Assembly (NCBI GenBank): GCA_016793865.1
Contig: JAEULJ010000007.1
Location: forward strand, 496,001 to 560,000
DNA: 64,000 nucleotides
Source of the DNA: Altererythrobacter sp.
GTDB taxonomy: Bacteria > Pseudomonadota > Alphaproteobacteria > Sphingomonadales > Sphingomonadaceae
Direction: 5' to 3'
This document shows positions 51,371 through 59,663 of this stretch, piece after piece. Each line of letters starts with the position of its first letter. Positions within the stretch are counted from its first letter, which is position 1. The notes below the pieces were generated by a model that saw nothing but the letters and a program-made list of their open reading frames with translations, was not told the DNA's origin and made no database searches. Made by a program: the position numbers and the translations under genes.

Positions 51371-51979
51371 ATGGCCGATGACACTGCCCCCCCCACCCCT
51401 CGCAAGCGCGCCGCGCCGAAGGCCGGTGGCGGTTCCGCGGCCAAGCCGCGCAAGACCGCTGTCGCCAGCAAGACCGTTTCGGGCAATTCGCGCGCCGCGA
51501 GCAATCGCAGCGAAGCGAAATCGCGCTTCAACGCGGCGGTGAGCGAAGCCCGCGCCGGCGCCGCCGCACTGAAGGCCGAAGCCAGCGAACGCGCCAGCGT
51601 CTATCGCGGACAGGCCGAGCGCAAGGGGCAGGATTGGGCCACCGAGGCGAAGGCCTATGGTCAGGATGCTCGCGTCAAAGGGCGCGATCTCGCCACGCAG
51701 GGCAAGGGCAAGGTCAGCGAGGGCCTCACCGTCCTGAGCCAGGCCGTGGCCGATAGCGCTCAGACAGTGGACGACAAGCTGGGCGCCAAATACGGCGACT
51801 ACGCCCGCAGCGCGTCGCGCAGCATCCAGGATGCCGCCACGCGGCTCGACGCCAAGAGCATCGACGATCTGGGTGAGGATGCGCGAACCTTCGTCCGCAA
51901 GAGTCCCGGCGCAGCGGTCGGGATCGCGGCGGTGTTCGGTTTCCTCCTCTCGCGACTGTTCTCCGGCTCGCGCCGCTGA
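51371..51979 (+). CDS. ElaB/YqjD-like membrane-anchored protein
   Basis: The 202-residue protein has a basic Ala/Lys/Ser-rich N-terminus, a long amphipathic helical stretch (SEARAGAAALKAEASERASV onward), and a C-terminal anchor FVRKSPGAAVGIAAVFGFLL ending in basic residues. That tail is the hallmark of ElaB/YqjD/DUF883 proteins, which bind ribosomes at the inner membrane in stationary phase in E. coli. AGAGGGA-type bases precede the ATG. First of four small membrane genes, matching the yqjD-yqjE order. Confidence 0.7.
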   Translation: MADDTAPPTPRKRAAPKAGGGSAAKPRKTAVASKTVSGNSRAASNRSEAKSRFNAAVSEARAGAAALKAEASERASVYRGQAERKGQDWATEAKAYGQDARVKGRDLATQGKGKVSEGLTVLSQAVADSAQTVDDKLGAKYGDYARSASRSIQDAATRLDAKSIDDLGEDARTFVRKSPGAAVGIAAVFGFLLSRLFSGSRR

Positions 51980-51987
51980 TCCGTCGG

Positions 51988-52422
51988 ATGGGGGCGGAGC
52001 GGCCGGAACCGGACGTGCGGGTGGATCGCGCGGAACTGCCGCCGGATGTCCCGGATGATTTCGATCCCGAACCCGCCGATCCGGCGGTCGAGCCCTCGCT
52101 GCTGGACGATTTGAAGACGCTGCTCGGCGACGGCAAAAACTATGTCGAAGCCGAGCTGGCGTTTCAAACGAGCAGGGCCGGCCATACCGCCGCTCTTGCC
52201 AGGCTGTCGGCTGTCTATCTGGCGGTTGCGCTCGCGCTGGTGCATTTGGCGCTGATCGCGTTGGTGGTGGGCCTCGTCTTCGCCCTTTCGCCGCTGGTCG
52301 GCCCGTGGCTCGCAACCGGGATAGTGGTGGGGCTACTGCTGGCCGGCGCGCTTGTGCTGGTGCAGCGTCTGCGCGCGAAGCTTTCCGAAATTCGCGGTAT
52401 GTATTCAGAGCAGGAGCCATGA
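51988..52422 (+). CDS. YqjE-like phage-holin-family (holin-X) membrane protein
   Basis: The 144-residue protein has an acidic N-terminus, an amphipathic helix (LLDDLKTLLGDGKNYVEAEL), and two transmembrane helices (LAVALALVHLALIALVVGLV and the following GPWLATGIVVGLLLAGALVL). This is the PF07332/YqjE layout, not a true lysis holin. It starts 8 bp after the YqjD-like gene and overlaps the next by ATGA. Confidence 0.72.
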   Translation: MGAERPEPDVRVDRAELPPDVPDDFDPEPADPAVEPSLLDDLKTLLGDGKNYVEAELAFQTSRAGHTAALARLSAVYLAVALALVHLALIALVVGLVFALSPLVGPWLATGIVVGLLLAGALVLVQRLRAKLSEIRGMYSEQEP

Positions 52423-52703
52423 GCGGGCCGAGCGAAAGACTGGCGGAGGATCGGCACCTGCGCGATGCGGCCCGTGCTCTGTTGCAAGCCGATGTCGAGA
52501 ACCTCCGCGCCGACCTCGCCCAGAAGGGCGTGGGCAAGCGTGCCCTTGGCAGGGCCGGCGAAAGCGCCGCCGCGCTGGGCGAAGAGGCGATCGATGTCCT
52601 GGCCAGCAACAAGGGAATAGTTGCCGGAGTGATCGCGGCTTTGGCCCTCTGGTTCGCGCGCGAGCCGATACTCGACGCGCTGCTCGGCAAAGGCGACGAG
52701 TGA
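52419..52703 (+). CDS. small tail-anchored protein of the YqjD-like cluster
   Basis: A 94-residue protein with an N-terminal charged helix (ERLAEDRHLRDAARALLQAD), then LASNKGIVAGVIAALALWFA as a single membrane segment and an acidic tail. Family not recognised; by position it corresponds to yqjK in the enterobacterial yqjD-yqjE-yqjK order, but the sequence similarity is not obvious. The ATG overlaps the preceding stop. Confidence 0.65.
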   Translation: MSGPSERLAEDRHLRDAARALLQADVENLRADLAQKGVGKRALGRAGESAAALGEEAIDVLASNKGIVAGVIAALALWFAREPILDALLGKGDE

Positions 52704-52761
52704 GCGGAACAACGCTGCGCGGCTGCCGTTACCGAACCAAGTCATTCACTGGAGAAATACC

Positions 52762-53268
52762 ATGGCCAAATCCGCCGCAACCGACGCCCAGAAGCGCAAG
52801 GCGCTCCGCGCCAGGATCGACGCGAGGACCGGCGAGGCTCGGCAGCGCAGGCACGAGCGCGGGTTGGCCGATCAGGCGCGAAACGCCGCGGACGGGGCCA
52901 TCGCCTATGTGCGTGCCAATCCGCTGGTTTCCATTGCGGCCGTGGCGGTGGGCGCACTGGTCATCGGTGCATTGACCCGGCCCGGGCGCCGCGCAGGTCG
53001 CAAGGCGGGCGCCCTGGCCGGCGTGGCCACCGATGCGGCGCTGGCCTACGGGCTTAGCCTGCTCGACAGCGCAAGCACAGCGGCGAGCAAAGGCCAGGAC
53101 CGGATCGCCGATCTGGGCGACAGGGTAGGCGGACGGGCACGCGACCTGCAGGCGACGGCCATTCGCGAGGGTGGCAATCTTTCCGAGTATCTGGTCACTG
53201 CCGCGAGGCGCAGAGGCCAGCGCGCGGGCAGGACCATCGAGGATCTGCGTAGCCGCATCACGCACTGA
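52762..53268 (+). CDS. YqjD/ElaB-like helical membrane-associated protein
   Basis: The 168-residue protein is rich in Ala/Arg. A helix with YVRANPLVSIAAVAVGALVI (about 49-68) resembles the YqjD anchor but is internal, followed by glycine-rich RPGRRAGRKAGALAG and a long amphipathic helix. GGAGAAATACC precedes the ATG. It is 58 bp after the 94-residue gene and probably belongs to the same cluster. Function unknown. Confidence 0.65.
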   Translation: MAKSAATDAQKRKALRARIDARTGEARQRRHERGLADQARNAADGAIAYVRANPLVSIAAVAVGALVIGALTRPGRRAGRKAGALAGVATDAALAYGLSLLDSASTAASKGQDRIADLGDRVGGRARDLQATAIREGGNLSEYLVTAARRRGQRAGRTIEDLRSRITH

Positions 53269-53376
53269 TGCCCTCCGTGGCGCTGGCGGGGTGACGAGGT
53301 GGAATGGCGGGTTTGCCTGCCGCGCCGTAGCGCTTATGGCGCGATGCATCGCGAATCTTCCGCCAGCTAGGGCACC

Positions 53377-53622
53377 ATGACCGAAACCACCTCCCGCCAG
53401 CTTCTCCATCTCGTGATGGGGGGCGCCGTCAAGAATCCGCTCACCCTGGAGTTCGCGGACCCCTCCGCGATCGACGTTGTCGGGGTATTCCCCAGCTACG
53501 CCGCTGCGCTCGAAGCCTGGCGGGGTGCGGCGCAACGCACGGTGGACGATGCCGAGACGCGCTATGTGATCGTGCATCTCCACCGCCTGCTGGAGCCCGG
53601 CCAGGATGGCGCCTCGGACTGA
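53377..53622 (+). CDS. DUF4170 family protein
   Basis: The 81-residue protein has the DUF4170 pattern LLHLVMGGAVKNPLTLEFAD and VVGVFPSYAAALEAWRGAAQ, ending in YVIVHLHRLLEP. It is widespread in alphaproteobacteria and of unknown function. Convergent with the APH-like kinase gene, 4 bp between stops. Confidence 0.82.
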   Translation: MTETTSRQLLHLVMGGAVKNPLTLEFADPSAIDVVGVFPSYAAALEAWRGAAQRTVDDAETRYVIVHLHRLLEPGQDGASD

Positions 53623-53626
53623 GCGG

Positions 53627-54352
53627 TCAGAACAACTCGTCGAGTGACCGGTGTAGCAGCATCCGCTGCCGGTCGGGTGTGGAATGACCAATCGCGTCGA
53701 GGAACAGGCTCTGCGCGTCCGAACCGAACCCGCCGAGGTCGCGCCAGCATAGAGCGATGTCCTGATACGGGTCGGCCACGCCCGATCGCCCGACATCGAT
53801 GCAGCCGGTGACCACGCCCCTGTCGTCGACGATCAGATTGCCGAGGGTGAAGTCACCGTGGACGACGACCCGCCCGCTGGCCCGCCCAGCCAAGGCCTCT
53901 ACTTGCTCGAGAACCTGCTCGCTGCTCCATCCGCGATGATCGGGGTCGAAATCCTCTTCGTCGACCGCACCGGCCGCGACCCGCCGCCGCGCCTCCGGCA
54001 ACCAGTAAGCAATGCTGGCGTCGAACGGACAATCATCCACCGGCAGCCCATGCAACCGTGCGAGGAAATCCGCGATTCCAGTGACGACCACCGGGAGCAG
54101 CGACCGGTCGCCCGCGATCCGGTCGCCCGCGCTGCGTCCTGGCAAGGCTTCGGTCAGCAACCAGACGTGGTCGCGCTCCTCGCCCCATTCGATGATCCGC
54201 GGCGCGGGGATGCGACCGGCCAGCCATCGCAAGCGCCGATACTCCGCAGCAAGGCCCGTGGCGGCCTCTCGTGCGGCGCACTTGAGGTATCGCAGCTCGC
54301 CATCGGGCATCGTCAGGCGCAGGACACCCGCGCCCGATCCGCCAGTCGCCAC
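53627..54352 (-). CDS. APH(3')-like aminoglycoside/choline-kinase-fold phosphotransferase
   Basis: Kinase motifs are intact: VVVHGDFTLGNLIVDD near the C-terminal third (Brenner HxDxxxxN as HGDFTLGN) and CIDVGRSGVADPYQDIA as the metal-binding DxG. The nucleotide loop ATGGSGAGVLRL is at the very N-terminus when GTG 54352 is used, which removes the first beta strand. An in-frame CTG at 54409, overlapping the greA stop as CTGA, would give a 260-residue protein with the expected length before the loop; I prefer it although the coordinates use GTG. Substrate unknown; resistance should not be assumed. Confidence 0.78.
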   Translation of the reverse strand: MATGGSGAGVLRLTMPDGELRYLKCAAREAATGLAAEYRRLRWLAGRIPAPRIIEWGEERDHVWLLTEALPGRSAGDRIAGDRSLLPVVVTGIADFLARLHGLPVDDCPFDASIAYWLPEARRRVAAGAVDEEDFDPDHRGWSSEQVLEQVEALAGRASGRVVVHGDFTLGNLIVDDRGVVTGCIDVGRSGVADPYQDIALCWRDLGGFGSDAQSLFLDAIGHSTPDRQRMLLHRSLDELF

Positions 54353-54405
54353 CAGCTCGGTGGATAGGGCGCCGCCGATCAGGGCATCGACGGATTGGGA
54401 ACCGC

Positions 54406-54882
54406 TCAGATGAACTCGATCTTGTCCACCAGGTAGAACCTGTCGCCCGAAGGCACGGTCACCTCGACCTCGTCCTGCACCTGGCGCCCGATCAATGCGC
54501 GGCCAATGGGCGAATTGTAGCTGATCCGGCCCTTGCTGGCATCGGCCTCGGTCTGGCCCACGATCTGGTAACGGACGGGCTTGTCGTCCTCGTCGAGCAG
54601 GGTGACGGTGGCGCCGAACACCACCTTGTCGCCGGACAGCGTGGTGGGATCGATGATCTGCGCGCGGGTCACCTTGTCCTCGATCTCGGCGATCTGCGCC
54701 TCGATCTGGCCCTGGCGTTCCTTGGCGGCGTGATATTCGGCGTTCTCCGAAAGGTCGCCATGAGCGCGCGCTTCCTCGATCGCCTCGACGATCTTGGGCC
54801 GCTCGGCGCGCAGCACCTTGAGGTCCGCCGTCAGCTTCTCATAGCCTTCGGCCAGCATCGGCACCTTTTCCATCGTCGCCAT
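54406..54882 (-). CDS. greA: transcription elongation factor GreA
   Basis: The 158-residue factor has the coiled-coil tip that reaches into RNA polymerase with the acidic pair in [18 protein letters not shown] (about residues 40-57), and the C-terminal FKBP-like domain with [20 protein letters not shown] near 118. It rescues backtracked polymerase. Start [10 protein letters not shown] is the standard GreA start. It lies 101 bp downstream of carB. Confidence 0.97.
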   Translation of the reverse strand: MATMEKVPMLAEGYEKLTADLKVLRAERPKIVEAIEEARAHGDLSENAEYHAAKERQGQIEAQIAEIEDKVTRAQIIDPTTLSGDKVVFGATVTLLDEDDKPVRYQIVGQTEADASKGRISYNSPIGRALIGRQVQDEVEVTVPSGDRFYLVDKIEFI

Positions 54883-54983
54883 GTCGTTCCTACTTTCCGC
54901 CCTTCCACCGGCAATTCACTGCCCCGCCGCTCTTGCCAGCGGCATTTCGAGACAAGCGATGTCGAGGAAGCATGAATGCGTGT

Positions 54984-57900
54984 TCAGCTATAATAGTCCC
55001 GCAGGCTGCGCACTTCAAGCTGCCCGGCCTTTACCTCGGTGATCGCGCGCGCGACCGCCAAGCAGGCTGCGGCGGTGGTGTAGTAGGGAAGCTTCTTTTC
55101 CAGCGCCCCGGCACGGATCGATTTGGAATCGAGCAGCGACTGCCACCCCTCGGTGGTGTTGAAGATCAGCGCGATCTCGCCGTCGATGATGGCATCGACG
55201 ATATGCGGGCGGCCCTCCGCCACCTTGTTCACCGGCTTCACGTCCAGCCTCTGGCCAACGAGATACCGCTGCGTCCCCCCCGTGGCGACGGCGGTGAACC
55301 CATGATCCAGGAGCGCCTTCACCGCGGGCACGATCACGGGCTTGTCGCTGTCCTTTACCGACACGAACAATGTGCCCCGCTCGGGCAGGTTCATGCCCGC
55401 GCCCAGCTGGGACTTGAGGAATGCCGCGGGAAAATCCCGATCGATTCCCATGACTTCGCCGGTACTCTTCATCTCCGGTGAGAGCACCGGATCGGCTCCG
55501 GGGAAGCGGTTGAAGGGGAACACCGCCTCCTTCACCGCCATGTGGCGGGTGGGAACCGCGAAGGGCTCGAAGGCGGACAGCGGCTCGCCCGCCATCACCC
55601 GCGCTGCGATCTTGGCGACCGGCCGCCCGATAGCCTTGGCCACGAATGGCACCGTACGGCTGGCGCGCGGATTGACCTCGATCAGATAGACGCCGTTGCC
55701 GCGATCCGCCCCGGGCCTTGCCCCCGGTTCCGTGGCCGGATCCTTGTAGGCGAACTGCACGTTCATCAGGCCCTGGACCTTCAGCGCCTTGGCGAGCGCG
55801 ACGGCCTGGCGTTCCATTTCCACGATCACCTCGTCCGGGAGGCTGTAGGGCGGCAGGGTACAGGCACTGTCGCCCGAATGAACGCCGGCCTCCTCGATAT
55901 GCTGCATCACGCCGGCGATCCGCACCTCGCCTTCCGCATCGGCGATCACGTCGACATCGCATTCGATGGCATCGCGCAGATACTGGTCCACCAGCACCGG
56001 GCTGTCGCCGCTGACGTTGACCGCGGTGGCGATGTAGTCGTCGAGCTGGGCCTCGGAATCGACGATCTCCATCGCGCGCCCCCCCAGCACATAGCTGGGG
56101 CGCAGCAGCACCGGATAACCGATGGTCCGCGCCGCCGCCGCCGCCTCGTCGCGGCTCTTGGCGATGCCGTTGGCGGGCTGGCTGAGTTCGAGCTGGCGCA
56201 CCAGCTTGGCGAAACGCTCGCGGTCCTCGGCCAGGTCGATGGCGTCCGGGCTGGTGCCCAGGATCGGGATGCCCTCACGCTCCAGCGCCGCGGCCAGCTT
56301 GAGCGGTGTCTGCCCGCCGAGCTGGACGATCACACCCACCACCTCGCCCCTGCTCATCTCGACGCGCAGGATCTCCAGCACGTCTTCCTCGGTCAGGGGC
56401 TCGAAGTAAAGCCGGTCGCTGGTGTCGTAATCGGTGCTGACGGTCTCGGGATTGCAGTTGACCATGATGGTCTCGAACCCGGCCTCGGATAGCGCGAAGC
56501 AGGCGTGGACGCAGCAATAGTCGAACTCGATTCCCTGGCCGATGCGGTTGGGCCCGCCGCCCAGGATCACGATCTTGCGCCGGTCGCTGGGGTCGGCCTC
56601 GTCCTCGGCTTCCCCGAAGCTGGGCGCCTCGTAGGTCGAATACATATAAGGCGTGATCGCCTCGAACTCGGCGGCGCAGCTATCGATGCGCTTGAACACG
56701 GGGAGAACGCCGAGCTTGTGGCGCAGCGCGCGCACCTCGCCCTCGCTGGTGGCGCCGGCCATCGCACGCAGGGCATCGTGGAGCAGGCCCGAGCGCTTGG
56801 CCTGCGTCTCGCCCAGCCCGCCCGCCACGCCGACACTGCGGACCGCCAGCGTGGCGAGCCGCTTGTCGGAAAAGCCCATCGCCTTCAATCGGCGCAGGCC
56901 ATCGGCATCGGTCGGCAGGCCCCTCTCGCCGATCGCGGTCTCCTCGGCGATGATCGCCTCGATCTGGCGCAGGAACCAGCGGTCGTAGCCGGTGAGCGCG
57001 TGGATTTCCTCCACGCCGAAGCCCTCGCGGAAGGCCTGCCCGACCTTGAGGATGCGGTCGGGCGTGCGCTGGCTGAGCGCGGCGGTGATGGCGTCCCGGC
57101 GAACGCCTTCGAGCTCGGGCACACGGTTGAAACCGTCGAGCCCGGTCTCCAGCCCGCGCAACGCCTTCTGCATCGATTCCGCGAAGGAGCGGCCGATCGC
57201 CATCACCTCGCCCACGGACTTCATCGCGGTCGAAAGCTCGGGCACCGCGCCCTTGAACTTCTCGAAGGCGAAGCGCGGGATCTTGGTGACCACATAGTCG
57301 ATGGTCGGCTCGAACGCCGCCGGGGTCGCGCCGGTGATCTCGTTGCGAAGTTCGTCCAGCGTATAGCCCACCGCCAGCTTGGCCGCGACGCGCGCGATCG
57401 GGAAGCCGGTCGCCTTGCTCGCCAGCGCGCTGGAGCGGCTGACGCGCGGGTTCATCTCGATCACGATCAGCCGCCCGGACTTCGGATCGACTGCGAACTG
57501 CACGTTCGAACCACCTGTTTCCACGCCGATTTCGCGCAGCACGGCGATGCTCGCCGAGCGCATGATCTGGTATTCCTTGTCGGTCAGCGTCAGCGCCGGG
57601 GCGACCGTGATGCTGTCCCCGGTGTGGACCCCCATCGAATCGACGTTCTCGATCGAGCAGATGATGATCGCATTGTCCTTGCGGTCGCGCACCACCTCCA
57701 TCTCGAACTCCTTCCAGCCGAGGAGAGATTCCTCGATCAGGACTTCGGTGGTGGGGGATGCGTCGAGGCCGGAGCGGACGATCGTCTCGAACTCCGCCTT
57801 GTTGTAGGCGATGCCGCCGCCGGTGCCGCCGAGCGTGAAGCTGGGGCGGATGATCGCGGGCAGCCCCGTGCGATCGAGCACCGCGAAGGCTTCCTCGACA

Positions 57901-58352
57901 GTATGCGCCACGCCGCTGCGCGCGCTTTCGAGGCCGATCCTGTCCATCGCCTCGCGGAAGCGCTGGCGATCCTCCGCCTTGTCGATGGCGTCGGCATTGG
58001 CGCCGATCATCTGCACGCCATAGTCGGCGAGCACGCCCATCCGCTCGAGATCGAGCGCGCAATTCAATGCGGTCTGCCCGCCCATCGTCGGCAGCAGCGC
58101 GTCGGGCCGCTCCTTGGCGATGATCTTGGCCACTATTTCCGGCGTGATCGGCTCCACATAAGTGGCGTCGGCCATCTCCGGATCGGTCATGATCGTGGCC
58201 GGGTTGGAGTTGACGAGGACCACACGGTAGCCCTCCTCCTTCAGCGCCTTGATCGCCTGCGTGCCCGAATAATCGAACTCGCACGCCTGCCCGATGATGA
58301 TGGGCCCGGCGCCGATGACGAGGATGGATTGGATATCGGTACGACGAGGCAT
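54984..58352 (-). CDS. carB: carbamoyl-phosphate synthase large subunit
   Basis: The 1122-residue enzyme has two ATP-grasp synthetase halves: [20 protein letters not shown] (9-28) with [15 protein letters not shown], and [20 protein letters not shown] near 589 with [14 protein letters not shown], then a C-terminal MGS-like allosteric domain. All parts are present. Its upstream leader is abnormal: the ATG is preceded by GAGCCACTGA and palindromic repeats, not by the carA-linked gene. Residues 1-31 occur a second time at 58940-59083. So the current 5' end appears to have been rebuilt after an insertion. Confidence 0.97.
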   Translation of the reverse strand: MPRRTDIQSILVIGAGPIIIGQACEFDYSGTQAIKALKEEGYRVVLVNSNPATIMTDPEMADATYVEPITPEIVAKIIAKERPDALLPTMGGQTALNCALDLERMGVLADYGVQMIGANADAIDKAEDRQRFREAMDRIGLESARSGVAHTVEEAFAVLDRTGLPAIIRPSFTLGGTGGGIAYNKAEFETIVRSGLDASPTTEVLIEESLLGWKEFEMEVVRDRKDNAIIICSIENVDSMGVHTGDSITVAPALTLTDKEYQIMRSASIAVLREIGVETGGSNVQFAVDPKSGRLIVIEMNPRVSRSSALASKATGFPIARVAAKLAVGYTLDELRNEITGATPAAFEPTIDYVVTKIPRFAFEKFKGAVPELSTAMKSVGEVMAIGRSFAESMQKALRGLETGLDGFNRVPELEGVRRDAITAALSQRTPDRILKVGQAFREGFGVEEIHALTGYDRWFLRQIEAIIAEETAIGERGLPTDADGLRRLKAMGFSDKRLATLAVRSVGVAGGLGETQAKRSGLLHDALRAMAGATSEGEVRALRHKLGVLPVFKRIDSCAAEFEAITPYMYSTYEAPSFGEAEDEADPSDRRKIVILGGGPNRIGQGIEFDYCCVHACFALSEAGFETIMVNCNPETVSTDYDTSDRLYFEPLTEEDVLEILRVEMSRGEVVGVIVQLGGQTPLKLAAALEREGIPILGTSPDAIDLAEDRERFAKLVRQLELSQPANGIAKSRDEAAAAARTIGYPVLLRPSYVLGGRAMEIVDSEAQLDDYIATAVNVSGDSPVLVDQYLRDAIECDVDVIADAEGEVRIAGVMQHIEEAGVHSGDSACTLPPYSLPDEVIVEMERQAVALAKALKVQGLMNVQFAYKDPATEPGARPGADRGNGVYLIEVNPRASRTVPFVAKAIGRPVAKIAARVMAGEPLSAFEPFAVPTRHMAVKEAVFPFNRFPGADPVLSPEMKSTGEVMGIDRDFPAAFLKSQLGAGMNLPERGTLFVSVKDSDKPVIVPAVKALLDHGFTAVATGGTQRYLVGQRLDVKPVNKVAEGRPHIVDAIIDGEIALIFNTTEGWQSLLDSKSIRAGALEKKLPYYTTAAACLAVARAITEVKAGQLEVRSLRDYYS

Positions 58353-58378
58353 TCAGTGGCTCCATACCGCGGGCGCCG

Positions 58379-58475
58379 ACCCCCCACCCCCGGCCCCTCC
58401 CCAGGGGGAAGGGAGCTTGCGAGGTTTGCGCTGGAGTGTAAGCCCCTTCCCTTGAGGGAAGGGGTTGGGGATGGG
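58379..58475. repeat. palindromic repeat copy C between carB and the DUF559 gene
   Basis: Same two modules as in glyS but in the reverse order: first CCCCCCACCCCCGG with the imperfect stem CCCCTCCCC/GGGGGAAGGG, then the perfect hairpin CCCCTTCCC-TTGA-GGGAAGGGG with TTGGGGATGGG (ending about 58475), 15 bp before the DUF559 GTG. Confidence 0.85.
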
Positions 58476-58490
58476 TTTGCGACATTGGCG

Positions 58491-58838
58491 GTGAAGCGAT
58501 TGACAGGCGTAGCGCGCAGGTTGCGCGCCGACATGACCGATGCCGAGCGCCGCCTGTGGTCGCAGCTGCGCGCCAGCCAACTCAGCGGCGCCAAATTCAC
58601 GCGGCAGTTTCCGATCGGCGATCACGTGGTCGATTTCGCCTGCCGATCCCTGCGGATCGCGATCGAATGCGATGGCGGCCAGCATTCCGAGAGCACGACC
58701 GACGACGCCCGCACGCGCATGATCGAAGCCCACGGCTACCGCGTGATCCGCTTCTGGAACCACGACGTCCTGCAAAACACCGACGGCGTTCTGGCCCGCA
58801 TCGCCGGGGAAATCGCCCTCGCTCGCAACGAACCTTGA
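58491..58838 (+). CDS. DUF559 protein, Vsr/PD-(D/E)XK-like endonuclease fold
   Basis: The 115-residue protein has the DUF559 pattern: RLRADMTDAERRLWSQLRAS near residue 11, HVVDFACRSLRIAIECDGGQ near 47-66 holding the Asp and Glu-x-Asp of the nuclease-like core, and GYRVIRFWNHDVLQN near 84. DUF559 belongs to the very-short-patch-repair/restriction-endonuclease-like superfamily, which also contains homing endonucleases; catalytic activity of this copy is inferred. GTG 58491 gives the usual start; an internal ATG at 58533 is an alternative. It lies antisense to the car genes and between repeat copies C and D. Confidence 0.82.
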   Translation: MKRLTGVARRLRADMTDAERRLWSQLRASQLSGAKFTRQFPIGDHVVDFACRSLRIAIECDGGQHSESTTDDARTRMIEAHGYRVIRFWNHDVLQNTDGVLARIAGEIALARNEP

Positions 58839-58849
58839 AAGGCGCCCTC

Positions 58850-58989
58850 CCTCATGGGAGTCGAAACCGGCATAGCCCCCTCCTTGAAGGGAGGGGGTTG
58901 GGGGTGGGTTTACGACGCCCGAACCGTTGCCCCGCCCTCTCACCGCCGAACCCCCATCCCCAACCCTTCCCCACGGGGGAAGGGAGCCG
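58850..58989. repeat. palindromic repeat cluster D between the DUF559 gene and the carB fragment
   Basis: Two or three hairpin modules: CCCTCC-CTCAT-GGGAG (about 58843-58860), CCCCCTCC-TTGA-AGGGAGGGGG followed by TTGGGGGTGGGTTT (about 58874-58902), and CCCCCATCCCCAACCC with CCTTCCCC-AC-GGGGGAAGG at 58950-58986. The last module abuts the duplicated carB sequence exactly. Confidence 0.8.
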
Positions 58990-59083
58990 GCGTGCCCGAA
59001 TAATCGAACTCGCACGCCTGCCCGATGATGATCGGCCCAGCGCCAATGACGAGGATCGAGGAGATGTCAGTGCGTTTGGGCAT
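58940..59083 (-). pseudogene. carB: stranded 5' fragment of carB (31 codons of homology, 47-codon ORF)
   Basis: The first 31 codons match CarB residues 1-31 except K3 for R3 and S8 for Q8, then run into repeat sequence ([13 protein letters not shown]) and stop at TGA 58940. The 43 bp nearest the junction (GT-C side, codons about 17-31) are identical to the working carB, while the 5' half differs at many positions. Its ATG overlaps the stop of the upstream unknown gene (TAATG). This is best read as the original carB start, cut off when the DUF559 cassette inserted. Confidence 0.85.
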
Positions 59084-59658
59084 TATTCGCTCTCATCCGG
59101 GATCGCTTCGTTCCCGATGAAGCCAACTTTGAAGACCTCGCCTTTGGCGGCGACGTACATCATCGCGCTCATGAGACAGGTCACTTTGTCCCATTCAGGT
59201 CCCTCGATCGGCTTGTCGGTCATCTGTGGCTGAGCTGTTAGGCCCCACTCGCTTTCGACAAAGAAGGAGCCCCGCTCGACTCCGCAATGCCTTTCGAGCG
59301 CCTCGGCGAAAAGCTTATCGGTTGAAAAACTCGCGCGTTCTGGAAAGTCTTTGAGCAGCCCACGCTTTTCGAGCGACTTCTCTGCCTCTGCAAGCATTTG
59401 AGGCCGGTAAATCTCGCCCACGAAATCCAAATAGGCAACTTGCAAATCGGCTTTTTTGAAAGTCACTATTTCGTGATCCACTGCTTTGTGGATGCAGGCA
59501 AAATCGCTTTCAGACGCACCCGCGCTTTCATCGATGACGATTTCGATGCTTTGCAGATAATCCTCGTATTTTACCGTGAACCCATCAGCATTGAGACCGC
59601 ACTCGACCAACTTCTGCTGGATCGCCTGCTCTTGATGGATCGGTGGTTGTGGCGGCAT
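59083..59658 (-). CDS. unknown low-GC gene between carA and carB
   Basis: A 191-residue protein, soluble and acidic, with no signal peptide and no membrane helix. I do not recognise a family. Three sampled lines give 45, 48 and 55 percent G+C against roughly 65 percent nearby, and codons such as AAA, TTT and GAA are common, so it is probably of foreign origin. ATG 59658 lies 5 bp after the carA stop and its TAA overlaps the ATG of the carB fragment, so it was part of the carA-carB transcription unit before the cassette arrived. Confidence 0.7.
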   Translation of the reverse strand: MPPQPPIHQEQAIQQKLVECGLNADGFTVKYEDYLQSIEIVIDESAGASESDFACIHKAVDHEIVTFKKADLQVAYLDFVGEIYRPQMLAEAEKSLEKRGLLKDFPERASFSTDKLFAEALERHCGVERGSFFVESEWGLTAQPQMTDKPIEGPEWDKVTCLMSAMMYVAAKGEVFKVGFIGNEAIPDESE

Positions 59659-59663
59659 TTCGA

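Noticed and set aside
51988-52422. Phage holin / prophage remnant
   Set aside because: The holin-X family name is historical; no phage genes are near and the YqjD-like neighbours fit a host cluster.
53627-54409. Aminoglycoside resistance gene
   Set aside because: Kinase motifs fit the APH fold, but sequence alone does not show the drug-binding residues of known resistance enzymes; many such proteins have other substrates.
55542-58838. Long open frames on the + strand opposite carB
   Set aside because: They are G/C-driven shadows of carB codons, rich in Arg/His/Ala; only the last 115 codons (58491-58838), outside carB, look like a real gene.
58379-58989. Repeat hairpins read as ordinary rho-independent terminators
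   Set aside because: The stems are followed by G-rich tracts, not T runs, and related copies are translated inside glyS.
58259-59083. CRISPR array or insertion sequence
   Set aside because: There is no regular repeat-spacer spacing, no transposase frame and no terminal inverted repeats; the repeated 93 bp is carB coding sequence.
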